A stretch of DNA of 64,000 nt. Source: Glossina fuscipes (lineage: Eukaryota; Arthropoda; Insecta; Diptera; Glossinidae). The notes below the pieces were generated by a model, which had not been told where the DNA came from, did not search any database, and saw only the letters and a program-made list of their open reading frames with translations. Both the position numbers and the translations under genes were made by a program. Positions 47,101 to 60,675 of the stretch are shown piece after piece. Location of the stretch: assembly GCF_014805625.2 (NCBI RefSeq), contig NW_023998416.1, forward strand, positions 15,161,174 through 15,225,173, in the 5' to 3' direction. Every line of letters starts with the position of its first letter. Within the stretch, counting starts at the first letter, position 1.

Positions 47101-48300
47101 CCCGTATAAATGTGCGTTTTTAACAAACAATATTCTCGGTTCTCTTCGCTAAAAGCTAAAAAACATTATCACTATCACTTAAATATAACTTATGACAAAG
47201 TTAATTCGTCTACTTTTCTATTATCCATACGTGCGCTTGTACGTACGCACATTCAAAATTACACAAAATTATACTAATGGCATGCGATCAACATTATTAT
47301 CGTAGCTTCTGATGCATGCAATAACGAGGAAACCAAAAAGATTATAATAGCAGAACGCGACTTAGTATAAAGCTGAACAAAAAATTTCCAAAAACAAACG
47401 TTTAAACGCGGGTTCGATATTAAAGCAGTCAAAATTGTATTTAACTTAACACGAATTAAATGCCATTGTCCTATATTTCGGTACGTGTGTGATCAATATC
47501 TTCCTTATGAAAATAAAATGCTTCTGTTCTCCTTACCATCCACTTGAGGAACTTGGAGTTGCCTTCTTAATTAAGTTAGTAAATGGTTGGTTCGGCCACG
47601 CTACTTAGTGAGATAAACTTGGATGTCCCTAATCGCGTCTCTAGGAACTTTATCTGCATTAAATTTAGTCAATGCAAGTATAACTATGGGCTGTTTAACT
47701 TGTTCAGAGCTGTTACCTGAAACCTAAACGATGTCTATCACTTAATTTCAGCATCGGACTCTTTTAAGTCCATCAAAACAACTATACTTAATATGTGCGA
47801 GGGGCCTTTGTCGCATTTAAACTAACTTGCAATCTTAACATCTCGCTATGTTTCGAAAATAAACTGGTGTTGCTTACTGTTATCGTTTGCCAACCTTTTG
47901 CTTGTTTGCAATGTCTTAGGGACTCAGTTGCGACTGTGATCTGTACCGGTTGCGGCTATGCCTAGTTGTCCTAGTTGTGTACATGGTTTTTTTCTTTCTT
48001 ATTTATTTATACATAAATATTATTTTTTCTTCTTTACTTCTCTTTATATACTTTTGTAATAATTTCTTATAATAATTCCTAACACACTTTGTATTAATTT
48101 TTGCATAATTTATTTTAGCTGCGTTATATAAACAATCGTTCAGTACTAATTGCAATCTGCGAATCTAATGAATCGGAAAGATTCATATTTTGGACACAAT
48201 CCTGCTTTACCTTTGTACTCATTGGAACAGATACGCCCTTAACTTCAATGTTGTGTTTAACTTCATCACCTCACATAAGTTCCTCGTGGCGTGAGATGAT
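47101..48300. other. AT-rich stretch without recognised genes
   Basis: Nothing identified. The last 200 bases may belong to the decayed retrotransposon that follows. Confidence 0.5.
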
Positions 48301-48311
48301 CATCAAGACAG

Positions 48312-48530
48312 CCACTCCGGGCCCTTTTTATTCATGCTATACATCAACGATATCCTTTCGATGATTAAATCCAGCCGCATCCTAATAAATGCTGAAGATG
48401 TTAAACTGTTTTCTTACTTTTCCTTGAAATCGCGCTCGTATCACTTTCAATCTGACTTGGTTATATGGCGCTCGCTAATTTTTATGGTAGTTAATCTAAA
48501 AATACGCACTCAGCTTTTATTTTGATCGTA
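48312..48530 (+). mobile_element. Decayed non-LTR retrotransposon fragment (reverse transcriptase)
   Basis: Translates QDSHSGPFLFMLYINDI, LSMIKSSRILINAEDVKLF, and after a gap FQSDLVIW. These match the RT motifs PQGSHLGP.LF...IND and YADDVKLF of Jockey-like and related LINEs, with the catalytic YADD changed to NAED. Only about 70 codons are recognisable, with no ORF1, endonuclease or poly(A) tail, so this is an inactive relic. The clade cannot be fixed from this fragment. Confidence 0.7.
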
Positions 48531-50284
48531 GCTGAAGTGAATGCTTAGCTTAGATAAAAGCATAACACTTATTATTTATTACCCTTCTATTTCTTTTTGC
48601 TTTCTCACTTCTTTCTGACTATTCCCGCTTTAGGGGACACCTATAAGCCACACCGGACACCGGATAGATAGAGAGACAAGGCCAAACAGATTAAGAAAAT
48701 GATTCCGAGAAAAATTTCATTGGAATATCTATGGCTTGGCGTGAAGAAAAGACAAAAGTATTTACCAAAAGCGATCGTTATTATATTTTGTAACGGGCGT
48801 CAGACAATTGGACTTTATAAACTTTATATGATGTTAGTGTGAAAGAAAGGGCGTGATCGTTGTAATTGATGGAAAAATCAAATGAAAAAAACGTAAATAT
48901 TTAATTTTTAACATGTTTCCCTTCGCGTAAAAGAGAACCAATTCACCAAAAATTGAAATTCAATTCCAAATATCTATTTTATGATAAGATGACTGCAACA
49001 AACAATAGGTACTCGATTGGTTCTACCACCATAATCCAATGGTGGAAAATTATTGCATAAGTGTATACTTATCTACTTGCACACACACTCGCAAACTTGT
49101 AATGTAATGTCAATATCGTTGATAAAAGCAAAATTAATAAATATACCGTGAAACTATCCTGTAACGGAGAACAATTGTAATTTTTACAAGACACTAAGCG
49201 ATCGTTCGCGTAATATATTTTCAAGTTTTTCATTTAGTGAAGTTTTCAATTGAAAATATCGAATAAAAAAAGCGAACTCACAATATTTTAAAGAAATTTT
49301 TTTCATTTTCAGTTATTTTTAAACTGAGAGAGAGAGAGAGAGAGAGAGACTGCTACCGCTTACAGTGGCGGTAGAAAATAAAAAGTCAAATAAGCTTAGT
49401 AAACGCACTAAGACGACTAAGAAGATAACGGACTGCGCATTTTTGATTCATTTGCCTGCATTTTCCCAAAAAGAATAACAAACCCACCCTAATATGATAG
49501 CGGATTCATCGAATTGCGTCGAGGAACGGAAAAGTAATGCATCGCTGGAAGATTTCACTGCATTTAAATGTTGATAAATGTTTTTATATTATCCCTTGTT
49601 TTTTCCTTTACCGTTTTCAAGCGACAAATCATTTGATTTTGGCATTTTTCTCATTAAGGGTTTCTCACTCCCATACAGCGATGTGTATGTAATTATGGTT
49701 CAAAGCATATGTCTCTTGACACTGTTAAAAGCTCATTATTAATCTAAAGTGGCAATAAAGTGTTGCACAAATTCGTAACACCACCACCACAACAACACGA
49801 TATATATATATTTATAAATTTTTGGTCATTAATACACTTAACGACTTTTTCTCCAAAAATGTGCTACGAAAACTTGTGATTAAATCTTTGTGTGGTTTTT
49901 CCGGTTTGTTCAATAGTTGTTTGCCAATAATAATTAAACGAGAAATAACATATAATTTCTCTTTAGATGAAGATTCGGTTAAATACGCAGCTAGATAGTG
50001 GCGGTATACGTTAACAGTAACTTGTACTAGTTAATGTTCTCGGTGTTCACACCCGTCAAAATGCTTTTTATATAAGCTATAATCATTTCTTTATTTTTGA
50101 AATATCGATACGACGTAGAAACATGCTTCAAACAATCCACAAAAATTGTAATTTTCTTGATCAGATCTGCCTATCTTCCGACTCTCTATCTCATGAAGTC
50201 CCACCTACAATATAAATCCTTTGTCTAGTAGACAAAAGATGTTCTCAACTTTTTATATCCATCGTTCAAGGATGAGGGATATTT
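48531..50284. other. Non-coding stretch
   Basis: No gene seen. It holds a (GA)11 tract at 49327-49349. Confidence 0.5.
49327..49349 (+). repeat. (GA)11 microsatellite
   Basis: Perfect dinucleotide run. Confidence 0.95.
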
Positions 50285-50575
50285 TCATTTTATCAAAACG
50301 TTTGCAACGACCAGGAGGAAGCATCTGAGACCCCGCTAATAATAAAACAAATTTTGCATCGATTTAAGCATGTCTGTCTGTCCGTCTGCGTAACATCTGT
50401 GTGTAAACACTGGTCTGGCCACAAAAATGAAGCTATCGACCTCAAGTTTGGCATATCCCTGCACCGAGACTGGTACTGAAAATGAGCTAAATCGACTGAA
50501 GGACACGCCTGCAATACTTTGTTTTTCAAAAGAAATAAAAGATTGCCTTTTTGCTCCTTATCCATAAACAGCAGC
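50285..50575 (+). repeat. Dispersed repeat copy (5' half)
   Basis: TTTGCAACGACCAGGAGGAA, GCATCTGAGACCCC, CATCGATTTAAGC, GTCTGTCTGTCCGTCTG (50371-50387, the best-preserved GTCY core in the window), GGCCACAAAAATGAAGC and AAGGACACGCC. The 3' half and terminal repeat are missing. Confidence 0.75.
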
Positions 50576-52470
50576 AGATCAACCTAAAGAAATTTCATTT
50601 TTTTTCAAAAGTTTTACAAAACAAGCTTCAAAAAACCCATAAGCTATATAAATTTTTGCTGATTACCTTATGTATAAGACAAGTATTCAAATCTATTAAA
50701 TCTATTCTGATAGGTAGTAGAAACTGCCCGTAAACTCAAATGCAACTTTTATTTTTTTGTTGCACGCCGCACTTTAGTAGGTTCAACTAAAAGCATAGAG
50801 GTAATGTATGGGGCTTTGAAGATGCATCACATCTAATTTCAAGGTTATTCAGCGAAATGCTTAACTGTAAAAATTCATCTGCATAATAATCGCTTGTCAC
50901 TTCAGATAATTTAAGAAATCATTCTCATGAAAAACTCAACTCTGATTATTATATTATTATTATCTTGATTGTTTCACTCTTCTTGCCGCTCTCTTTCTCT
51001 CTCTCTCTCTTTCCTTGAAATCTACAAAAATAATTACTTTCATAAAAATGACATATCTTTTTGAATGTTCATAACTGCCGAAAATATCGACTGATCTAAG
51101 AACGTTAGCGCCGCTACCTTTTCAACGCAAAAATCATTTTTGCGCTCTGCCCTACGGGATGATAGCATTACTTAAACTCTTTTAGCGGTTGACATTACGC
51201 AAAATATTTCTATTGCTCTACATCTACATTGTATTATTGTTTGCAATTTGATCCAGAAATGTTGTCATCTGAGGTAGGTTTGTTCGACTGTAAAAGATAA
51301 TACCGTGCAATCAAGTAAGCAAATGCAGAAACGTAGCTTAACTCAAAAGCTTCACTTTTATAAATACATTTAGGCAAAAGTATAAATATATCTAGATATA
51401 CATGGCTGTACTCCTTCTCCTTTATAATTACGTACGTACACACATGCATGTGCGTGTGTGATTATTATTCACCAATTAACTTATGATATAAATAAAACTT
51501 CAAAATGAAAACTTTATTAGGATAAGTTATCGCAAAATTTCTCTCATTCCATTCTTGTCACAGAACAATTGTGGAGAGTTGCAAAAAAAAAAAAAATTCT
51601 TTTTAAACAAATTAAATTGTTATTCACTTTGACGTATCCAATAAAAAAAAAAAAAAACAGAGAAATGCAAATTCTATCAAACACATTCATAGAGATATTA
51701 AGATACGGTTCACTTGTACTTGTACATATGCTTGCAAAGCGCTTAATTCATTAACTCTGGTCCGATTGTCTCGTTTGATGTGTGTGCGTGTATGCATGGG
51801 TGTGGGTGGGCTTTAATCTTTTGTTTATTGTTATCAGCACAAATCTCGAATCCCTTTCGGTATACATTAAATGATGTCGTATAAACATTTTCTCATATAC
51901 GCTTCCAAACACAACATATGTATATATGTGAATATATATATATGCGTTTATGTGTCTCCGAGTATGAGAGAAACAAACGCTTTTACAAGTGTTTGTTTGC
52001 GTAAGTAGTATGATGAGATGTAATCTCAAATGTCAACAACATAAACACACTTCTCCTCTGCCTTTACACGTAATACACATATATAAAGATGATATTTGGA
52101 AAAAGGAGAAACAACAAGAGGAGCGAACAAAGGCAATTAAGTAAGCAATTACAAATGTATAAACAAACAACTTGACAAACAATAAGGAGTCGTTCCAAAG
52201 ATAATAAAATATTTACCGAGGATTTTGCTAACATGCACGATTTTGCTTTGTAATCCTCGAAGACTAATTGTGTAGTAAGTTGTTCGCTAAGCTCAGCGAA
52301 AAAAACACAGACACAAAAGTAATGCGAACAAGCCAGAACTTGGTCAAATACATAACAACATTAAACGTATTGATTAATTGATGATTACAACAAATCGTTA
52401 ACTAAGTTAATACTCTTTAGTTTTTTCTAGGCATACTTTCTCTTCTTCTCCCTGCAAAATATATATAACG
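50576..52470. other. Non-coding stretch
   Basis: No gene seen. Short TC (50991-51010), TGTG and ATAT tracts only. Confidence 0.5.
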
Positions 52471-52471
52471 C

Positions 52472-52631
52472 ATTACTCAATAAAGTCGTAGGATGACGGA
52501 TAAATGTCACTTTGACGATATCCATTTGATTTTTGGGCAGTGGCAACCTTCAAACGAGATATGTTGAAATTTCAAGACCATGAAGAATTTCTCAATAGTT
52601 ATCCTACATCCTACGACGTTATCGAGCGATG
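52472..52631. repeat. Imperfect inverted repeat (hairpin or MITE-like)
   Basis: The left arm, about 52472-52505, centres on GTCGTAGGATG; the right arm, about 52598-52631, centres on CATCCTACGAC. The arms match at roughly 28 of 34 positions around a 92-base loop, whose ends can also partly pair. Confidence 0.5.
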
Positions 52632-52993
52632 GGTTATGTATATTACTTAAATCTTTTTTTTGTATTAAAATCCAAAAGCGCCGAACGTACCGAATATATT
52701 ATGTCAAACAGTTTGAATTTCTGTGTTTTGTACGCCTATGAACATTCAATAATAATTCTCTGTGAAGATTCTCAATATTCTATAGATTGTGGGAAGCAAT
52801 CAGGAAGTAAATATAATTAAATCTTAAATCACTTACGGTGGCTAAAAGTTTCCAACATAATCAGAGATGTTCGAAGCAAGTTTAGCGTCTCTTTGATTCA
52901 TTGCCAAATATTTCCTTTCCTTCCTAATAGATAAAGACCGGCCACAATCTGGTGAGTGTGCGACCAATGGATAAGTCTTATGCCTTTGTCGAC

Positions 52994-53245
52994 TCAGCAT
53001 TCACTATAGTTACGACCAAATATATTTAAGGCGCACTGAGATTTCAATCCGCGAATACCGACTTGGAAATCGCGAGTCTTTTTTGCCATGCGGCTATACA
53101 GCAGTCGAGCAATATTTCCAATAGCAGTATATGTCTTCTTGATGAGTTCTGCGTGAATGTCAGGCCTTAGTTCCACAAGCTGCTCAAACCCTGCATAGCT
53201 AGCTAGCTTTCTTAGATGTTTTATCGTGATTTTCTCATTCATCAT
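52994..53245 (-). CDS. Unrecognised 83-aa ORF, possible transposon or gene relic
   Basis: Reads MMNEKITIKHLRKLASYAGF, EQLVELRPDIHAELIKKT and YTAIGNIARLLYSRMAKKTR. The balanced, helix-forming residue mix is unlike the simple-repeat frames around it. There is no splice partner, promoter or recognised domain. It could be an exon of an unseen minus-strand gene, a transposase remnant, or chance. Confidence 0.2.
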   Translation of the reverse strand: MMNEKITIKHLRKLASYAGFEQLVELRPDIHAELIKKTYTAIGNIARLLYSRMAKKTRDFQVGIRGLKSQCALNIFGRNYSEC

Positions 53246-53480
53246 TACTAAAAAATTCCGAAAATTTTCTTTAGCAAATATTTACAAGCACATACGTGCA
53301 CACACATATACACATATAATAAACGTGAAAATACCGAAGATTAACAGATTGTTTTTGATTGTCCCATTGCGTACCAGCCTTCGTAATCACACGCGTTTCT
53401 TTAGGATTTGTTAACACTGATGTAAACAGCATGCGTTAACCATTAGTCATGGTTACGGTACAGAATGGTATGTTAGATAC

Positions 53481-53502
53481 AAAAAAAAAAAAAAAAAAAA
53501 AA
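53481..53502 (+). repeat. A22 homopolymer
   Basis: Uninterrupted A run. Confidence 0.9.
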
Positions 53503-56500
53503 CAAGAAAAAAAGAATTCGTTATACGCTTCACAAGGACAATTGCACCTTTTAACTTTTTTAACAAACAGAAAAAAACAAAAAATAAAAAACAAAATTTC
53601 TTTGTTTGATTTTAAACTATTTCCGCATGAATAGCTCGAGTGTCATTTTTTAAATGATGCAAAAAAGGGTGGTGGTGTTATTGAAGAGTCATATCTACAC
53701 ATGCACACATACACACACACAACACACGTATACATAAGCGTATATTTGCTATTTACTTGATATATTTAAAAAAAAACAACAAATAATTAAGTTACGTTAC
53801 TATCATGAAACGGGCGCACACATATGCCATAACATTAATATTAGTTTTTTCATAGTTCGCTAATTGCGTTTTATTGCGTATATCGAATCGGTGAATTTGT
53901 GAAAAATCTTCCCTGGCCGTTCGAATGTAACAAAATTGTTGTTTTATATGCAAGAATTTGCAAAACTTTCATCTGCGAAAAAAAGCAACTTATCAATAAT
54001 TGTTTGCATATATGTATGCCAACGCATACAAACGATATAGTAGAATGTAACGTATATCCACCTTAACGCGCCGTTAAATGAATTTTCCTTTTTAACGCGT
54101 CCTTCAAAATACACAAAAGAATTGTTTGTTAATATTATTACGTGCATGTCTGCAAACATTATAAACTCTGTATATATATACATATATGTATGTAGGTCTT
54201 TTAGCATTGCTTACTGTACTTTTTTCGTTTTTTTTTTTTTTTAATGCAGCTTAGATATGTTTACATATATAAAACTGAGTTTATATTAAATAATTTTAAT
54301 TAAGATGCATACGCACATAAAACATTTCTCTTCATTTTTGAATAATCTTTTTGGATTTTAGGGTTCGAATTTCTGTATAAGGTTCTTAAATAATTTAAAT
54401 TACCAAACCAAATATAACAATAATATCATCATCATTGTTCTATAATTAAACTAAGAAACTTTTATTTATTTATTTATTTTTTTTTTCATTTTATATTAAA
54501 CCAATACATGTGTAAATATTATTTTTATTAAGCAAATTTATAAGTGCTTGGTTTGTCTTTTCTTTTTTTGTTTGCGCTTATAATTCTAATACATTATATA
54601 TTCATTTATTATATACATAATAATAACTTTCTAAACAATATCGTCAAAAGTATATTATATATTTATATATATTTCGGCACGATCGTCTTCAACAAACGAA
54701 TATGAAAATTTAGAAATAGTAAATGTATGTGTGTATGTATTATGTATCGTGAATATATTACTGGCCCAAAGTGTGTGAGCCACAACATCTTTGCTGAGGT
54801 GATTGTTAATTGGACGGCAATGAAAAATCAACAAAACGATTATAAAAGCATAAATAAAAGGCAGAGTTATGGTTGAATGTATGCTATAAAAAGTACAAAA
54901 AAAACAAATTATTATTACTATTGTGAGAAGAAGATACTTCGGTTCGGACGTCCCCATCCGAAAGACATGATACTATCTTCCAGCTTTGGTGCTAGTGTTT
55001 GTCTTTCTTGTTACATCCCACACTACTTCAGATGCGAAGGTATATAGTTCGTGCAGACATACGATATAGCCAGAAGGACTTAAGATAGATTCAGCGATTC
55101 AAAATCACTTTCGGAATCATTTTCAGAATCGATCTAAGCTTGCCTGCCCACTTATTCGCCTGTTCATTTGTGCTTCGCGTTTTCCTGCGTAGGTCAAAAT
55201 TTTTAAAATATTTTGTTAAAATTTAATACACTCACCGTTTTGGCCTAACGAAGAACGCTGCGAAAAATAATTCGGTTCGGACCACTTCCCATATAAGGAC
55301 TTATCTGAAAAATCGTTATATGAATAACTGTATTAAGCGAAGTGGTGGTGATGGGCCGTGATCCGCTATAATGTTTTTACTTGGCTAATTCCAAAGGAGG
55401 TATAATAGATGATGAAAAATGGATATGCTGCGATAAAAGCTGTGGGAGCGTAAACGTAATGGGTTTGAATATTCATGGGATTATCACTTCGGTGGATTAT
55501 CGGGGTAGAGTGCGTTTGCGTAAACGACACCATCGCTAAGGAAAGCTACCAACAACAAATGATGATTTTTGATGTGAAGGGAAGGCATACGCTACGCTTA
55601 AGCTTGACAAAGAAGTCAGAAAAATGTAACTTACGATCTGCCGATGATGTAGCTATTTTTTAAGGCGGTATATTTCGATCGCCCAGTTATTCAAATTCTA
55701 TTAAATGGTTTAAGACATTGAATGTCAAAGATTCTGTCCGTGGTGTAACTTAACGTTTTTGTCTCTTGCTTGTATCTTATGAAAGTCTTTGAGACAACTT
55801 AAGGACATCTATCTTGCTTCCTACTACCGTGAGAATGCTAACGATAGTGTAGAAAAATAAATTTATCGGCTTATAACGTTGTTGGAATCAAAATATATCC
55901 ATATCTTAAAGCTTACGTGCGTTGTACAAACAGAATTATAATTCTGGTACGTTTCCATGGATCGAATCATTTCATTTTAGTTTATCTTAGTCTTAACAAA
56001 CACTGTTTAGCATACGTTAGCCATAAAGAATGGGAAGATAACTATAAAGGGAAAGAGCGTGAGAGAGAGAGAGAGAGGAAGAGAAAAAAAAAAAGAAAAA
56101 GCCCTGTGGCACTAACATCGTTAACTACCAATACTCCTCCGTATTGATATCGTTTCAGCATAGAGGATGCTGCATATTCATGTTGTTATTTAACATACTC
56201 GAAGAGTAACCTATACTCCGACCACGCCCGAAGCGTAAAATAATTAGCATAAGTTACTTGAAACATAAACCATTAACCGTTAAAGATATCATAACGACTT
56301 GATGGCAATTTACTGCACCCTATCCAGCGGGTTATTAAACTGAGCCCTACGTCGATGAGAAAAACGAAAGCCGCGTTTGTTTTTGCACTTTCAAATTCAC
56401 TATAGCAGTATATAGAATATATGCAGACATCGTCTCAATGGTTTTAGTTAAATCCATTCCATGTAGATCATGCGAATATTTTCATACATTTTACTGCGAT

Positions 56501-59240
56501 TCCTTATTAATAGATTGACTTTGATGGAAAACTTTATTTCAAATGAAGCAAACAGGTTAGTATACCTACAATTCTTGACGATGAATATAAAACTAAGTAA
56601 AAAATCTGTTAGAAGTTGCATTAAAAATTTAAATACTCATTTATTTGAAAATCTAACCACAAAGTTCTGTATTCTAAACCCTGTTGATGCCACTCATCAT
56701 ATTGTTACAGTTTCATTGTTGAAATTTTCAAGTGGCTCACTGCTGAGAGATATTCTTTTATTTCTGTTCACTATATTACCCATTAAGAAATACCCAAGTA
56801 AGCACTTGAAATAACCAATATTAAGCTGTAATAACTACTCCTGTGGTTAGGACAATGTTGTGCAATGCGGCACAAAAGAGAGTGAGAGAGCGAGAACAAG
56901 TTCTATAAAAACTTACCAAACTTAAACTGTATTAAATGTAATATTTTTTCGCTGCGAAATTACAATTCATTAAAAACGATCGTTTCACTCTACTTATAAG
57001 GGTAGAAATACATATATTTATTTAAAATTTATAATATTCTCACGCATCGTTGAATATCTATCTGTATTAATTCAACAGTGTATGCGTTTATATATAGGCG
57101 CGCGTGTATTTAGTCCTGGGCCGTATAAAACTATAAAACGCAATTGTTTATTGTGCTTAAACATGCTAACTCTTAATTGTTGTAATTGTAACTATAAAAA
57201 ATAGGTTTTCTTCACAGTACAGTCTTCCTTTAGTATCTATCTCTGATAGAAAAATAATTGATAAGCCCTCGAATCTTCGGATTAAGCCTTGAGAATTCTA
57301 TCAAAAGGGCGACACATTTTAATGCTTTTAATATTTGAACCGATCTTTGTGCTTTCACTTTTAATCCAATTCACTATGTCTTACTCTTTTAATTCCATGA
57401 AGTAACAAGAATAAAATTTGTATAAAATTTCCTGCTTCTTGAAAACTCCATGTAAACAGGCATCAGTGTTGATATTGTTCCGTTACATTTTATGGTAGAA
57501 GTTTAGAGGAGACGCAGTAAAGGAAGCATCAACATCAAGTCAAATTCGCATTAAACCTTATCACTAACGATTTTTTGAAAATTTTCGTGTTTTGATTTTC
57601 TTAACTAAGTTAAATCATGCAGTAGCTTTGGTTCGAGTTATGTAGATCAAGCATCAAGGCAGTTACTTTATCATTTTTAAATACTTTCTTTGAACTTTTG
57701 AACTATAGAAATATCTCATCTATCGTACCATACGTGTGTATATATATGGGCAAAGAATGCAATCTACTTTGCCATCATCCTAGCTTGGCTGTAACAAGGA
57801 CTCAAAAATCGAAACTATACTAATTTCGCCCTTTAGAACATAATGTCATTGCTTTCTGCAGAAGCAACACAGGATCACTTCCTTGGGATACTTATACCAA
57901 TTACCGCGTATCTTTCAGGCCTGTCTCTTTGTGCTAGCATAGCATACAGCCATACTTAGCAAATCAGAGCTTGTCAACATTTAAAGGCGTCCCGATGAGT
58001 ATTTTATCTCGAAATCGTCAAGTTTCATCACCTATCCGATAAAATTGCGAAAAACCCATAGGTAATGAGGGCAAACATTTTGATTTGATTAAACTTGGAA
58101 ACGAGTACTTTTGACGAATAAAGATGAATTTCATCAAAAAAACCGTAGACTTATTATAAACGCAAAGTCAACGTTGGGTACCATAACATTCGATGTAAAC
58201 CGATTGTAATTCCTGTGCCTGGTTTTTATTTTGGGTTTTTTGAAACACACACGCACACACGTGTCTTTTTGCACACACTTAAGAAACTAAAAAGCATACT
58301 CGTCATTCGTTGTAAGAGTAAGTAACGATATGTATGTACTTATACATGTACATAAGTACACAATATAAACACTTTTCGTTACATTCACGGTTTTAAGAAA
58401 GAAATTAAGATATCATGTGCAAAACAATGGAAACAATATACTGCTGTGAAAGCGATATGCAAATGGAACTGTAAACGCCTCCCTGTTAGTCCTTTATTGT
58501 TATCGTGTTCACTGAGCTCTTTTTTTATCTTAGCGCAATCGCAAATGATTTTTGAGTAAATTCTTTTCAACTACTTATGTAACAAAAATTCATATCGTTT
58601 TGATTGATTACTTTTTCTTCTCTTTTCCTTTTCGGTTACTTAAGTAGTATTCAAATACATTGTGCTTAATAAACATATGCACGCATATTATATTCTACTT
58701 ATAAACTCAAAAACCTTAATGGCTTTTCTTTTTCTATAATTTACAAGACCATATACATACCATAAAGATATGCAAAATAGTATAGTCCTTATGCGATACT
58801 TATGCATATTTGGTAGATATGAGAGAGTGATTGCAACGGACAGCATTGAAAACTGTCAATAATTGTTTTAAAATTCAGATTTGCTTTCATTATTTTTACG
58901 ATTTGAAATCGTCGAATATTATAAGAAATTATTATACATTTCCATGCATATGGAACTGTGCATACATGCACACGGGATGAAGTTCAAGTTCAATGTTTTA
59001 AATAATCTATTTGCAAAATGTTTTATATATGTGCATTATGTTGATATACATATATATAATTATACATATATATATATACATATATATATAGCATATCCTA
59101 CGCCCGCAGGCTTTCCTTTCGATACAAGTTTCTCATGACGTTTCACAATGCAAGTGTGTATACATGTGTATACATAGAAATATTTTTAGTTCTCATCGTT
59201 TGGTGTTGTGATTTAAATTGATTTCCTTATTAATGAAAAC

Positions 59241-59264
59241 TGATGATGATGATGGTGATGATGA
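59241..59264 (+). repeat. (GAT)n microsatellite
   Basis: GAT units with one GGT interruption. Confidence 0.9.
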
Positions 59265-59569
59265 CATTTTAACTGAAACTTCCCTCTTCAAAATTGAATT
59301 GAAAGAATTAACAGCTTGATAGAGAGAATATTGAAAATCACACAGTCGTATAAGACTTTTATATAGATCTTTACAGATATACGTATATATGTATATAAAG
59401 TATATATAAATGTATTACATTTCTTATTATAAAACTTTTAATAGAATTATACATAATGATAATATACATAAATAAACAAAGGTTAATTAAAAAGAATTAA
59501 AAAATTACATTAGCCTTGGTAGCATTTCTGACGCCTAATAACTCAGATCGAAAATCCAAAACATAGATA

Positions 59570-60060
59570 AATCAAGTAAAAAAATTAGATCCGATTGTGA
59601 TCGAATCTTTTTTACATCCATCTATAAAAAAAAATATCCAAAAGATAAGATTTCGATACTCTATACTGTTACGTAGGCGTTTTCCGCAGATACTGTGAGA
59701 GAGGTAATGTAAAAATTTTTATCGACATATCAATATCTACTTTAGAGTATGACTAGTGAGCGAGAAACTAATTTTTTTGCTTTCGAAAACATAAATATTC
59801 TCCATTTATCGTGTAATGTGGGCGTGTCCTTTGACTGATTTTGCAGTATTTACGGTAGCATGGCAAACTTTGAGACTAATGGCTTCATTTTCGCGATTAG
59901 GAGACATTACCCAGACAGAAAGACAGTCGGAAAGATGGACGGGCGACCAAGTTTAAATCGATTTAAAATACAATGCCAATTGTCAAGCAGAGAAGCACGT
60001 ATACCAAAAATTAAAGGAAAGTTTATGGCACCAAAATTTAAGGGAAAGCTTCGCTAGCCG
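59570..60060 (-). repeat. Dispersed repeat copy, minus orientation
   Basis: Starts with the terminal motif AATCAAGTAAAAAAATTAGA followed by TCCG, then TGTGATCGAATC, GTGTAATGTGGGCGTGTCC, and the reverse GTCY core CAGACAGAAAGACAGTCGG with GATGGACGGGCG (59915-59945). Confidence 0.65.
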
Positions 60061-60399
60061 TATGTAAGAGAAGAAATGCCAGTTTATCGCTAAAGTGCAT
60101 AGCTGCTCTTGCTTAATATTCATGCATATTTTTGCTAATCCCTTTCTTCTTGTAAAGTAGTTTTAACCCTCTCGACACTAAGGGTTTGTTTGCGGGTAAC
60201 TCTATATTCAACACTCTATCGTGTACGAACTTTTAGCTAGTAATTTATAGAAAGCTATAGAAAGCTGTGACATCGTTTTCGAAAAAATTCGTTTAAAGGT
60301 TCCCTACTATAACTAAGCAAAGTTGTTCGAGTTAGCAAAGCAATTAACGAACTTGAGATGTAAAGATAATTTTGTTTGTTTTTCTAACCATTGACGATG

Positions 60400-60675
60400 C
60401 CCATTTTGTTATAATTTTTGCAACATCCAAAAGGAAGCTTCAAACACTCTATAAAGTCTTTATATTCTTGATCCGCATGAAATTCTGAACTGATTAAGCC
60501 ACGTGTATCCGTTCGTTGTCTGCGTGGTGCATGTTATTGACATACTCCAGGTCCCAAATGTGAAGACGTCGACTTCAAATTTGGTAGAAGTAGAAGGAGA
60601 TGTTTTTTCACGCAAGTCGTTATTGCAATTGAACCACAAGTTGGCTGTTTCTTAAAGACATTACCTACGATTGGT
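60400..60675 (+). repeat. Dispersed repeat copy (5' half)
   Basis: TTTTTGCAACATCCAAAAGG, CTATAAAGTCTTTATATTC, TTGATCCGCATGAAATTCTG, then a decayed GTCY core, GTGAAGACGTCGACTTCAAA and TTTGG. Ends abruptly where unrelated DNA begins. Confidence 0.7.

Larger units (their letters stand above)
53246..59569. other. Non-coding stretch
   Basis: No gene seen. Contains an A22 run (53481-53502), T12-T18 runs, a GA tract near 56060-56080 and two related TTCGGTTCGGAC segments at about 54939 and 55270. Confidence 0.5.
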
